A stretch of 64,000 bases of DNA from Chitinophaga chungangae (GTDB taxonomy: Bacteria; Bacteroidota; Bacteroidia; Chitinophagales; Chitinophagaceae): NCBI RefSeq assembly GCF_017742215.1, contig NZ_JAGHKP010000002.1, positions 1,212,737-1,276,736 on the forward strand. Reading direction: 5' to 3'. A program made the position numbers and the translations under genes. Shown piece by piece: positions 1 to 7,421 of this stretch. Each line of letters starts with the position of its first letter. The stretch's first letter is position 1. Under the pieces are notes generated by a model that saw only the letters and a program-made list of their open reading frames with translations, was not told the origin of the DNA and searched no databases.

Positions 1-120
1 GGTATGGGAACGCACGTCCGCCCCATTAACGGGACGGGAGAAATCAAGGGAAAGTGTGTCCTGTGCGGCCGCTCTGGATACGGGGTAAATGGAGCAACAA
101 AACAACAGGCCGAGAATTAA
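1..120 (+). CDS. C-terminal end of an unidentified protein (partial)
   Basis: An open frame enters from the left edge and stops at a TAA at 118-120, giving 39 residues. The visible tail contains a C-x-x-C-G pair (CVLCG) inside a Gly-rich basic stretch, reminiscent of a zinc knuckle, but I do not recognise the family. It may also be an accidental open frame, since only 40 codons are visible. The next gene is convergent to it. Confidence 0.25.
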   Translation, partial: GMGTHVRPINGTGEIKGKCVLCGRSGYGVNGATKQQAEN

Positions 121-145
121 AAGCCGGTTCACTTAAACGGTGGTA

Positions 146-385
146 TTAGGATGATGCATACGTTTCGTCGATCGCTCTCGCCAGCGCACGGTCTTTGTCT
201 GTCACGGTATTTCCTGCGCTGTGCGTATTCAGCCAGATCTCCACCTTGTTCCAGGTATTGCTCCAGGTGGGGTGATGGTCCATCTTTTCCGCCGTCAGCG
301 CCACTTTGGTCATAAATGCAAATGCTTCGCGAAAATCTTTGAAAGTAAACGCGCGGTAAAGATGTTGATCTGTTTCCTGCCACAT
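146..385 (-). CDS. Pterin-4a-carbinolamine dehydratase
   Basis: A 79-residue protein with the full family signature: H37-H38-P39, then W45, then H55, matching the HHP-x5-W-x9-H pattern of PCD/DCoH enzymes. These enzymes dehydrate 4a-hydroxytetrahydrobiopterin after aromatic amino acid hydroxylation. Length is slightly short of the usual 90-110 because the N-terminal helix is minimal, as in many Bacteroidota homologues. It lies 39 bp downstream of the gene ending at 425 and may be co-transcribed with it. No phenylalanine hydroxylase is visible in the window. Confidence 0.9.
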   Translation of the reverse strand: MWQETDQHLYRAFTFKDFREAFAFMTKVALTAEKMDHHPTWSNTWNKVEIWLNTHSAGNTVTDKDRALARAIDETYASS

Positions 386-424
386 ATGATTGAATTTTTA
401 GGCCATAACGTGTAAACAAGGCGT

Positions 425-868
425 TCAGAAGATCAGGTTGATCTTGTTTTTAATGTCTTTCATATCCAGCAGGGTCACCAGCTGCACGGTTTCCACCTTC
501 CTGCATTGTTCTGTCAGCAATTTTACGTCCGCTGCCTGGTAATAATTCCCTTTGATCAGCCAGATATAGTCCACGTGTTTTAATTCCGGCAGTAAAAACT
601 CCGCTTTACAGTGATTGTTATAAAAATAATGGGCCGCCGATTTGGTCAGCTCCTGGTATTCAAACACGGTAAAGTAGTAGGAACGCCGGTTTTTGGTGAG
701 ATTGATCTCCAGGGAATTGTTCACCCTGAGATCCAACCCCAGTTGTTTGTTGATCTGCCAGCACACCTGGTAATCGCGGGCCTGGGAAATGATCCCGGCC
801 AGCCACGTATCCTCGAAAAAGTCTTCCACCAATTGCTCCTGATCCAGCTTGAGTTTGAGTACTGACAT
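425..868 (-). CDS. IPExxxVDY family protein
   Basis: A 147-residue soluble protein that carries LPELKHVDY near residues 93-101, the hallmark of the Bacteroidota-restricted IPExxxVDY family (here L replaces the first I). The family has no established function. The protein is acidic and Leu/Tyr rich with no signal peptide. It is first in a possible two-gene unit with the pterin dehydratase downstream. The assignment rests on the motif and length, both of which fit well. Confidence 0.8.
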   Translation of the reverse strand: MSVLKLKLDQEQLVEDFFEDTWLAGIISQARDYQVCWQINKQLGLDLRVNNSLEINLTKNRRSYYFTVFEYQELTKSAAHYFYNNHCKAEFLLPELKHVDYIWLIKGNYYQAADVKLLTEQCRKVETVQLVTLLDMKDIKNKINLIF

Positions 869-925
869 ATTTTAAAGTAAACGGGAACCTGTAATGATGT
901 AAAGGTATTGAAAGTAAATAAAGCG

Positions 926-1318
926 CTATGCTTTCTTTTTCGGAAGTGGCGGGTTCCAGAAAACCTTGTCGAAATGCTGTACCTGGTCGTTTTTCACTTC
1001 GATGCCCTCGGCTTCCAGCAGCTCCTGCATGAGGGTGGGGGTGGGAAAATGATGTTTGCCGGTAAGCAGCCCTTTGCTGTTCACCACGCGGTGGGCCGGC
1101 ACGGGTTTGGGCGCCGAGCCGGCGGCGTTCATGGCCCAGCCTACCATCCGGGCAGACAGCCGGATGCCGGCTCTTTCGGCGATGGCGCCGTAACTGGTCA
1201 CGCGCCCTTTCGGGATGCGCCGCACGATGGCGTACACCGTGTCCAGGAAATTAGGCTCCTTTTTGGGCTTTGCGGGCTTCGAGGAGGCGGCTTTTTTTAT
1301 CTTCGGGGACGTTTTCAT
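926..1318 (-). CDS. Alkyltransferase-like protein (ATL), MGMT-family DNA-binding domain without active Cys
   Basis: A 130-residue protein. After a Lys/Pro/Ser-rich basic tail (residues 1-21) comes an MGMT-type winged helix: Y43 in TSYG, the Arg finger R58 in SARMVG, and the active-site loop P74-A75-H76-R77-V78. Active O6-alkylguanine transferases have PCHRV; here Cys is Ala, as in ATL proteins, which flip and flag alkylated guanines for nucleotide excision repair rather than repairing them. I start at ATG 1318; an upstream ATG at 1369 would lie further inside the DUF5522 gene. The gene overlaps the 3' end of the DUF5522 gene by 68 bp, so the two are translationally linked. Confidence 0.85.
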   Translation of the reverse strand: MKTSPKIKKAASSKPAKPKKEPNFLDTVYAIVRRIPKGRVTSYGAIAERAGIRLSARMVGWAMNAAGSAPKPVPAHRVVNSKGLLTGKHHFPTPTLMQELLEAEGIEVKNDQVQHFDKVFWNPPLPKKKA

Positions 1319-1448
1319 AATCAAAAGGACAATGCAGGCATCCATTTCCGCAACAATACCCCCGCTCACGATGGTATTTCTCCGTGAGCACTACATATCC
1401 CTGCTCGTTGTAATAAAAATCAATAAGCTCTACCAGCGGCTTCTTCAT
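1251..1448 (-). CDS. DUF5522 domain small Cys-cluster protein
   Basis: A 65-residue protein with a cluster of four cysteines: C32, C33, C37 and C40 in CCGNGCLHCPF. This is the signature of DUF5522, a short family of unknown function whose Cys pattern suggests metal or Fe-S binding. It sits between trmB (29-bp overlap upstream) and the ATL gene (68-bp overlap downstream) in a tightly overlapping set. A link to tRNA or DNA metabolism is only inferred from these neighbours. Confidence 0.8.
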   Translation of the reverse strand: MKKPLVELIDFYYNEQGYVVLTEKYHRERGYCCGNGCLHCPFDYENVPEDKKSRLLEARKAQKGA

Positions 1449-2127
1449 CCGTGTCCAGGTTTACCGCTTTCCAATCGATCGGCTGTGCGGGCAATACAAA
1501 TTTAAGGAACCGGATGGTTCTGCCATCGGCCAGGTGCATGCCTTCGTAATAGGTCTGTATGCGCAGCAGCGGCGAAATTTCAGCCTGTGCGTACACGTCC
1601 GGTATATCGGTCAGTTTTTCGGAGCCGGTTTTGGCGATCACCATGCGGGTGAAATCGTACAGTTCCTTCGAATCGGTTTTCAGGTTGATGGTGCCACCCG
1701 GGGCCAGCAATTGCTGGTACATGGCGAGAAAACGCGGGTGCGTGAGGCGTTTTTTGGCCTTGGACTGTCGCAGGAACGGGTCGGGGAAGGTGATCCAGAT
1801 GTCTTTTATCTCGCCCGGGGCGAAATAATCGGTGAGCGCCTCGATCTGGGTACGGAGAAAGGCCACGTTGGCGAGTTTTTCATCCAGGGCGGTTTTGGCG
1901 CCTTTCCAGATGCGGTTGCCTTTGAGGTCTACCCCCATAAAGTTCCTTTCCGGGAACAGCCTTGCCAGGCCAAGGGTATAATCGCCCTTGCCGCAGGCCA
2001 GCTCCAGGGTAAGCGGGTTTGTATTGCCGAAATGCCCCGCCCAGGCGCCCTGCATGTCTTTCGGGTAGATCAGCACGTTGGGGAATGTCTCGATCTCGGC
2101 GAACCGTATAAGTTTTTTATGTCCCAT
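1420..2127 (-). CDS. trmB: tRNA (guanine-N7-)-methyltransferase TrmB
   Basis: A 235-residue SAM-dependent methyltransferase that makes m7G46 in tRNA variable loops. The SAM-binding loop ELACGKGDYTLGLA lies near residue 40, and the TrmB-specific catalytic segment ITFPDPF followed by KAKKRLTHPRFL lies near residue 115. I chose ATG 2127 because the sequence upstream is not conserved-looking and a TACTTTTG -7 box lies only 7 nt upstream, implying a very short leader. It leads the overlapping unit trmB, DUF5522, ATL. Confidence 0.92.
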   Translation of the reverse strand: MGHKKLIRFAEIETFPNVLIYPKDMQGAWAGHFGNTNPLTLELACGKGDYTLGLARLFPERNFMGVDLKGNRIWKGAKTALDEKLANVAFLRTQIEALTDYFAPGEIKDIWITFPDPFLRQSKAKKRLTHPRFLAMYQQLLAPGGTINLKTDSKELYDFTRMVIAKTGSEKLTDIPDVYAQAEISPLLRIQTYYEGMHLADGRTIRFLKFVLPAQPIDWKAVNLDTDEEAAGRAY

Positions 2128-2134
2128 GAGGGGG

Positions 2135-2142
2135 CAAAAGTA
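2135..2142 (-). promoter_or_regulatory. -7 promoter box of trmB
   Basis: Read on the minus strand the bases are TACTTTTG, an exact match to the Bacteroidota -7 consensus TAnnTTTG. The ATG starts 7 nt downstream, so the transcript should be nearly leaderless. No clear TTTG -33 box is seen at the right distance. Confidence 0.5.
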
Positions 2143-2311
2143 ATGAAAATGAGGGGCATGATGTGTGCGGGCGCAGGGAAAGTAATGGTATATTATCTGG
2201 TATGCGGGGTACAACGATCCTTATAGGATCGATATACGAGTGAAGGTAGAGAGAAGAAGGAGAGCAAAAGGCAAAATGATATGACCGGAGGGGGGATAAA
2301 ATAGTACCGGG

Positions 2312-2348
2312 CAAAAAAAAAGCGTACAAGTATCAAACTTATACGCTT
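2312..2348 (-). terminator. Intrinsic terminator of the tRNA-like RNA
   Basis: Bases 2320-2330 pair with 2338-2348 as an 11-bp stem. The only non-Watson-Crick position (2327/2341) is a G-U pair on the minus-strand RNA and a C-A mismatch on the plus strand, so the hairpin belongs to minus-strand transcription. It is followed on the minus strand by nine U. It ends 8 nt beyond the tRNA-like element. Confidence 0.85.
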
Positions 2349-2355
2349 CTTTTGC

Positions 2356-2496
2356 TGTAGGAGTAGGATTCGAACCTACACGAGGCAGTTAGCCATAGCA
2401 CAAATAAGATTAGTGGTCAACCCATTACGCTACGTTTATCCCGTGATCCTCACCCCCGAGACGAGAGGGCATGTCTGCCAATTCCATCACCCCACA
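2356..2496 (-). ncRNA. 141-nt tRNA-like RNA, class II-like cloverleaf with a large insertion
   Basis: On the minus strand the ends form a 7-bp acceptor-like stem (2490-2496 with 2356-2362, two G-U pairs). A perfect T-arm lies at 2363-2379 (GTAGG, TTCGAAT loop, CCTAC). The 5' part has a tRNA-Leu-type D-arm (ATG/CAT stem with GAATTGGCAGA loop) and a 5-bp anticodon-like stem (CCCTC/GGGGG). That arm's 7-nt loop is TCGTCTC, with C instead of the universal U33. About 70 nt then replace the variable arm and contain their own stem, 2428-2434 with 2394-2400. At 141 nt it is far longer than any normal tRNA. It has a promoter upstream and a terminator downstream. It could be a degenerate tRNA gene, an intron-bearing tRNA or a separate tRNA-mimic RNA. 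Confidence 0.5.
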
Positions 2497-2581
2497 AAGT
2501 TGGAATTCCTTTGGGCGAACAAGCTGCTTTCCAGCTATTTTCAACCCCTGAATGGAATGGTTGTTTTCAACGATTATGATG

Positions 2582-2613
2582 CAAATCTAAAGAGAGGGGG
2601 TATTTTTTGCAAA
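2582..2613 (-). promoter_or_regulatory. Promoter for the tRNA-like RNA
   Basis: On the minus strand TAGATTTG (2582-2589) matches TAnnTTTG exactly, and TTTGC (2609-2613) lies about 20 nt upstream as a -33 box. The start site would be near 2574, about 78 nt before the tRNA-like element. No minus-strand gene lies between, so the RNA is the only obvious product. Confidence 0.55.
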
Positions 2614-2696
2614 TATTTTAATAGAAATTTTGGAAATTTCGATATTTTTTAAATATTTGCATGTAAGTTTAAAACAATCAAAAACAATTTGTCAAA

Positions 2697-3164
2697 ATGA
2701 GCCACAATTTGAATATTGACAAACTGGACCTACAGATCATCAGCGAGATGATGTCTAACGCTGAAATCTCCTATGCAGACCTGGGGAAGAAACTCTTCGT
2801 TTCCGGCGGTACCATCCACGTTCGAATGAAAAAACTGCAGGAGCTGGGTATAGTTAAAGGTACGAGATTACATGTAGATTTAAAAATGATCGGCTACGAT
2901 GTGATCGCCTTTATCGGTATTTTCCTCGAAAAAAGCTCCTTATACGATTCCGTAGCCAAGGAACTGCGTAAAATGCCCGAGATCGTAAGGCTCAACTATA
3001 CTACCGGCAGCTACAGCATGTTCGCGGAGATCATCTGTAAAGACATTACCTCCCTTCGCCGTGTGCTGCACGACGAATTGCAGAAGATCAAAGGCATCGA
3101 ACGCACCGAAACATTCATCTCGCTTGAAGAAAGTTTTACGCGTACCATCAACGTAGTTGAGTAA
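2697..3164 (+). CDS. Lrp/AsnC family transcriptional regulator
   Basis: A 155-residue feast/famine regulator: an N-terminal winged helix-turn-helix (residues 5-60, beginning with the typical NIDKLDLQIISEM and a recognition region around KLFVSGGTIHVRMKKLQ) and a C-terminal RAM ligand-binding domain (about 68-150). The family forms octamers and responds to amino acids. It is convergent with tryptophan 2,3-dioxygenase, which makes an amino-acid-responsive role plausible, but its target is unknown. The start ATG follows a strongly AT-rich leader. Confidence 0.9.
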   Translation: MSHNLNIDKLDLQIISEMMSNAEISYADLGKKLFVSGGTIHVRMKKLQELGIVKGTRLHVDLKMIGYDVIAFIGIFLEKSSLYDSVAKELRKMPEIVRLNYTTGSYSMFAEIICKDITSLRRVLHDELQKIKGIERTETFISLEESFTRTINVVE

Positions 3165-3195
3165 CAGGTACGGTTTCCACAGTTATGAGCAGGGC

Positions 3196-3228
3196 AAAAA
3201 GGATGGCGGCAGTACCGCCACCCTTTTT
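3196..3228. terminator. Bidirectional terminator between lrp and tryptophan dioxygenase
   Basis: GGATGGCGG (3201-3209) pairs with CCGCCACCC (3215-3223), flanked by AAAAA on the left and TTTTT on the right, so it can end both convergent transcripts. One position is an A-C mismatch on plus RNA but a U-G pair on minus RNA. Confidence 0.8.
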
Positions 3229-3256
3229 GTTGTTTTTAGACCTGGCTATAGGCATT

Positions 3257-4306
3257 TTATTTAAATCCCAGCCGCCGGCTCATCTCATGACTGAGCGCCG
3301 GCAGTTTTCTCCGTTCGATCAGGAAGCTGGTCAGCTTTGCGATGTCTGCAAATATGAAATGTTTGTCCAGCGCGCCTTTCAGGTAATCTTTCCCCGTGCT
3401 TCCCCCCGTTCCGATGCGGGTGCCGATCATCCTGTGCACCATGCTCATGTGCCGGTAACGCCAGGTGCTCATCTGTTCGTCTATTTCCAGCAAACTGTTC
3501 AGTACCTGGAAAGGCAGCTGCAGCAAGGGATAGCCGCGATAGAGCATGATGAACAGCGCTGCGCGGCTGGCTTTGGGTGAAAGATGCCTTTCGCCGCCGG
3601 CGTTTTCGTCGGAGAACACGGTGTTGAAATATTCCCGGTTGTTTTTTTCCGCTTCCGCAAGGCCGCCGCTGTATAGCTGGCGGTAATCCTGCCAGAAAAT
3701 ATGCTCCGCGCCGGGCGTTACTTCGGTAACGGGCTGATATTTCGTCCAGTTGCCGGGCTCGTCGAAGAAAGGCATTCTTTCCAGCCATTCGTTCAGCAGG
3801 GTGAGAATGCTTTTTTCGTTTTCCGCTTTGCGGATGATGTCGATTTTGTCCTGTTTGAGCTGCGAAATGTAATACTCCTGCCCGAAACGGTGCTGGTATT
3901 GCAGTCCCAGCCTGGCTTCCAGCGCTTTGAACTGCCAGCTCTGGAATCCGGACGCGGGGCGCAGCATATCGCGGAAATCGAGGAAGTCCATGGGCGTCAT
4001 CGTTTCCATTACGTCGATCTGGTGCACCAGCAGCTTGAGGATCGTGACCATGCGGGAAAGCCGGTGCACGACGGTTTGCAGTTCCGGCGAATTGTCGTTC
4101 ACCGCGGGCTGGTTCATAATGCCGGCCACCGAATCCACTTCGTACAGCAGTTGTTTGAACCAAAGCTCGTAAGCCTGGTGGATGATGATAAAAAGCATTT
4201 CGTCGTGCGCGGGCAGCTGGTGTTTGTCGCTTTCCGGGAACTGGGCGTTGAGTATGGCGTCGAGTTGCAGGTACTCGCCGTATTGCACATTCGTATTCGT
4301 CGTCAT
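3257..4306 (-). CDS. kynA: Tryptophan 2,3-dioxygenase
   Basis: A 349-residue heme enzyme that opens the indole ring of tryptophan to N-formylkynurenine, the first step of the kynurenine route. Visible signatures are HQAYELWFKQLLYE (active-site H43), an RDMLRPASGFQS segment, and HRMIGTRIGTGGSTG with the proximal heme ligand candidate H291. It is longer than compact proteobacterial enzymes because of an inserted helical region around residues 180-250. No other kynurenine-pathway gene is in the window, and the SDR gene upstream on the same strand is 124 bp away. Confidence 0.93.
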   Translation of the reverse strand: MTTNTNVQYGEYLQLDAILNAQFPESDKHQLPAHDEMLFIIIHQAYELWFKQLLYEVDSVAGIMNQPAVNDNSPELQTVVHRLSRMVTILKLLVHQIDVMETMTPMDFLDFRDMLRPASGFQSWQFKALEARLGLQYQHRFGQEYYISQLKQDKIDIIRKAENEKSILTLLNEWLERMPFFDEPGNWTKYQPVTEVTPGAEHIFWQDYRQLYSGGLAEAEKNNREYFNTVFSDENAGGERHLSPKASRAALFIMLYRGYPLLQLPFQVLNSLLEIDEQMSTWRYRHMSMVHRMIGTRIGTGGSTGKDYLKGALDKHFIFADIAKLTSFLIERRKLPALSHEMSRRLGFK

Positions 4307-4430
4307 GTGAGTTATGGGTAAAGTGATACAATAGGCCCTTTGGGCCGTTCAGAAAATAATAACGGACGGGAATGCGCTCAGGTTGGGCTTTTGATGATAT
4401 TCTTCCAGATATTCATGTGGGGGGTGAAAT

Positions 4431-5216
4431 TTAGAGGGAAGGGGTTTTGCCGCCGTCTACCGGCAGGTTCACGCCGGTGATGTACGATGCGGCGGGAGAG
4501 GCCAGGAAGGCCACGGCCGCGCCGAATTCCGCCGGTTCGCCAAACCGCTGCATGGGTATTTCCAGCCGCCATTCTTCCGCCACATTTTCGACGGGAATGC
4601 CGCGCATCTCAGCGTTCGTCTTAAAAATGCTGCGCAGGCGGTCGGTGGTCATGGAGCCGGGCAATACATTGTTGACGGTGATGCCGAAAGGCGCCAGCTC
4701 GTTGGCCAGCGTTTTGGCCCAGTTGGCCACCGCGGCGCGGATGGTGTTGGACACGCCGAGGTTGCGGAGCGGCGTTTTAACGGAAGTGGAGATCACCTGG
4801 ATGATCCTGCCGTAACCATTGGCTTTCATGCCGGGCACCACGGCCTGCGCGAGCACCTGGTTGCATACTACATGCATTTCGAAAGCTTTGAGGAAGGCGG
4901 GGCCTTCGGCCGCGAGAATGGGGCCACCGGAAGGGCCGCCTGTATTGTTCACGAGGATGTGCACGATCTGTTCGTTGGCGATGGCGCCGATGGTGGCTTT
5001 TACTTTTTCCGGCTGGTTGAAATCGGTGACGAAGTAATTGTGGCGCTGGCCCTGGGAAACGTCGAGCGAGGCCACGGCCGCGGCGAGGCTTTGTTCGTTG
5101 CGGGCGAGCAGGATGCAGGAAGCGCCCAGCAGGGCGAGTTCTTTGGCGGAAGCCAGTCCCAGGCCCTGGGAAGCCCCGCATACCACGGCGGTTTTACCTG
5201 TCAGCGAAAGATTCAT
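4431..5216 (-). CDS. SDR-family oxidoreductase lacking the YxxxK catalytic pair
   Basis: A 261-residue Rossmann protein with the NAD(P) motif GASQGLG (residues 14-20), NNTGG near 90-94 and the Ser-containing strand VISTS (141-145). Where classical short-chain dehydrogenases have Tyr-x3-Lys, this protein has S156-x3-R160 (SNTIR). Chemistry may therefore differ from 3-oxoacyl-ACP reductases, which it otherwise resembles, or the protein may act as a ligand-binding or stabilising factor. A -7-like box on the minus strand lies within 10 nt of the ATG. Confidence 0.8.
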   Translation of the reverse strand: MNLSLTGKTAVVCGASQGLGLASAKELALLGASCILLARNEQSLAAAVASLDVSQGQRHNYFVTDFNQPEKVKATIGAIANEQIVHILVNNTGGPSGGPILAAEGPAFLKAFEMHVVCNQVLAQAVVPGMKANGYGRIIQVISTSVKTPLRNLGVSNTIRAAVANWAKTLANELAPFGITVNNVLPGSMTTDRLRSIFKTNAEMRGIPVENVAEEWRLEIPMQRFGEPAEFGAAVAFLASPAASYITGVNLPVDGGKTPSL

Positions 5217-5392
5217 GGCGTAAAAGTAAGGAATCGCGCGCTGTCAGGATGCGGCATAAATATTTTTCACTAATATTGCATGAGCTTGACTGCACTTACA
5301 GCCGCTCCGCACCCGGGTATATTTTTTGTTACTTCGCGGATGAAAGGCTGGTAATCAATCACTTTTTTTACGGATCTTTTTAAATTACAGCA

Positions 5393-6106
5393 ATGGAATA
5401 TAATACCGCCCGCAATCACCTGATCATGCGCGAGTATGGCCGGAATGTACAGCGGATGATCGAATACATCCTTACCATTAAGGACCGCCAGCACCGCCAG
5501 CAGCAGGTGATGGCCGTGATCGAGCTGATGGGCACCCTTCAGCCGCATCTGCGCAACGTGGAAGATTTCAGGCATAAACTGTGGGACCACCTGTTCCTCG
5601 TGTCTGACTTCAAACTGGACGTGGATTCGCCGTACCCCATCCCCACCCGCGAAACACTGCGTGCAAAGCCGGACAGGCTGCCTTACCCGAAAAAATACCC
5701 CCGCAACCGCCACTTCGGCAAGAACCTGGAAATGGTGATCGACAAAGCGGTGAAGGAGGAAAACCCCGAAATGAAGGAAGGTTTTACGCAGGTGATCGGC
5801 AACTACATGAAACTGGCTTACAGCAACTGGCATAAAGAGAGCGTGCACGACGACGCGATCAAAGGCGAACTGGCCGCCATTACCGGCGGAAAACTGCATT
5901 ACCAGCCCGGCGTAAGCAGCGGCCCTTCCGCTCCCGTTACCAATGCCCCCTCGTTCAACAACTTTGCTGGCGATCAGCAGTTCAGGGCCGGCGGCAGCCA
6001 GGGCGGCGGCAACCAGAAACGCAAAGCCTACCAGCAGAACAAATTCAAGCAAAATTCCGGCAAAAGCAATAAACACAACAAACACAACAAAAACAGGAAC
6101 AAGTGA
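5393..6106 (+). CDS. DUF4290 domain protein with basic, low-complexity tail
   Basis: A 237-residue protein. The first ~170 residues match DUF4290, a Bacteroidota-specific helical family of unknown function (opening MEYNTARNHLIMREYGRN, then a conserved YPIPTRE stretch). The last ~45 residues are Gly/Asn/Lys-rich with repeated HNK units, suggesting nucleic acid contact or a flexible anchor. It overlaps murA by 4 bp (GTGA), so the two are translationally coupled. Confidence 0.85.
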   Translation: MEYNTARNHLIMREYGRNVQRMIEYILTIKDRQHRQQQVMAVIELMGTLQPHLRNVEDFRHKLWDHLFLVSDFKLDVDSPYPIPTRETLRAKPDRLPYPKKYPRNRHFGKNLEMVIDKAVKEENPEMKEGFTQVIGNYMKLAYSNWHKESVHDDAIKGELAAITGGKLHYQPGVSSGPSAPVTNAPSFNNFAGDQQFRAGGSQGGGNQKRKAYQQNKFKQNSGKSNKHNKHNKNRNK

Positions 6107-7413
6107 GCAGCGCTTTCGAAGTCAGAGGCGGCAACCGTCTGAAAGGAGAAATTATACCGCAGGGAGCAAAGAACGAAGCATTACAGATCATCAGCGCGGT
6201 ACTTTTAACACCTGAAAAAGTCACGATCAGCAACATTCCGGACATCCTGGACGTAAACCTGCTGATCGAATTGTTGGGCGATATCGGCGTGAAACTGAAC
6301 CGTATAAACCGCGCCACCTGCGAGTTCCAGGCAGACGATATCGATTTCGTTTACCTCGAAAGCCCGGAATTTAAAAAGAAATCGGGCCGCCTGCGCGGCT
6401 CCGTGATGATGGCCGGCCCCCTGCTGGCCAGGTTCGGCAAAGCCTACATCCCCAAACCCGGCGGCGACAAGATCGGCCGGCGCAGGCTGGACACACACGT
6501 GATCGGCTTCGAAAAACTGGGCGCCGCTTTTGTGTACGACAACGACGACAATTACTTCCGCCTCGAGGCCAAAACCGGCCTGAAAGGCACGTATATGCTG
6601 CTGGACGAGCCTTCCGTGACCGGCACCGCCAACATCGTGATGGCCGCCGTACTGGCACAGGGCACTACCACTATTTACAACGCCGCCTGCGAGCCTTACC
6701 TGCAGCAGCTTTGCAAAATGCTGAACAGCATGGGCGCGAAGATCTCCGGCGTGGGCTCCAACATGCTCAGCATCGAAGGCGTAAGCGGCCTCAAAGGCTG
6801 CAGCCACGCCATGCTGCCCGATATGATCGAGATCGGCTCCTTCATCGGCCTCGCCGCCATGACGCAAAGCGAGATCACCATCAAAAACGCCGGCATCCAA
6901 CACCTGGGCGTGATCCCCGAAAAGTTCCGCCAGCTGGGCATACAAATGGAGATCAAAGGAGATGACATTTACATTCCCGCGCAGGACAGCTACGAAATCC
7001 AAACCTTTATCGACGGTTCTATCCTTACCATATACGATAACCCATGGCCGGGCTTCACGCCCGACCTGCTGAGCATCGTGCTGGTGGTGGCCACACAGGC
7101 CAAAGGCAGCGTGCTCATCCACCAGAAAATGTTCGAAAGCAGGCTCTTTTTCGTGGACAAGCTCATCGACATGGGCGCCCAAATCATCCTTTGCGACCCG
7201 CACCGCGCGGCCGTTATCGGCCTCGGCAGGCAGCACAAGCTGAGGGGCATCACCATGAGCAGTCCCGATATCAGGGCAGGCGTTGCATTGCTGATCGCCG
7301 CACTCAGCGCGGAAGGCAAAAGCACGATCCACAACATCGACCAGATAGACCGCGGCTACCAGTACATCGACGAACGCCTGCGGAACCTGGGAGCAGACAT
7401 CAAGCGCGTGTAA
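6103..7413 (+). CDS. murA: UDP-N-acetylglucosamine 1-carboxyvinyltransferase, Asp active-site variant
   Basis: A 436-residue enoylpyruvate transferase that commits UDP-GlcNAc to peptidoglycan. It starts at a GTG embedded in the stop of DUF4290. K23-N24 in GAKNEAL and the loop PKPGGDKIGRR are present. At the position of E. coli Cys115 the residue is D122. Asp at this position is known from mycobacterial and chlamydial MurA, where it gives fosfomycin insensitivity while retaining activity. The length is normal. It is followed 8 nt later by gmk. Confidence 0.93.
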   Translation: MSSAFEVRGGNRLKGEIIPQGAKNEALQIISAVLLTPEKVTISNIPDILDVNLLIELLGDIGVKLNRINRATCEFQADDIDFVYLESPEFKKKSGRLRGSVMMAGPLLARFGKAYIPKPGGDKIGRRRLDTHVIGFEKLGAAFVYDNDDNYFRLEAKTGLKGTYMLLDEPSVTGTANIVMAAVLAQGTTTIYNAACEPYLQQLCKMLNSMGAKISGVGSNMLSIEGVSGLKGCSHAMLPDMIEIGSFIGLAAMTQSEITIKNAGIQHLGVIPEKFRQLGIQMEIKGDDIYIPAQDSYEIQTFIDGSILTIYDNPWPGFTPDLLSIVLVVATQAKGSVLIHQKMFESRLFFVDKLIDMGAQIILCDPHRAAVIGLGRQHKLRGITMSSPDIRAGVALLIAALSAEGKSTIHNIDQIDRGYQYIDERLRNLGADIKRV

Positions 7414-7421
7414 ATCATAAC

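Noticed and set aside
2356-2496. tmRNA or an ordinary tRNA-Leu
   Set aside because: Too short and lacking a tag frame for tmRNA; too long by about 50 nt and lacking U33 in the anticodon-like loop for an ordinary tRNA.
2413-2652. A 79-codon plus-strand frame
   Set aside because: It lies across the tRNA-like element and its promoter; no protein signal and unlike the surrounding codon use.
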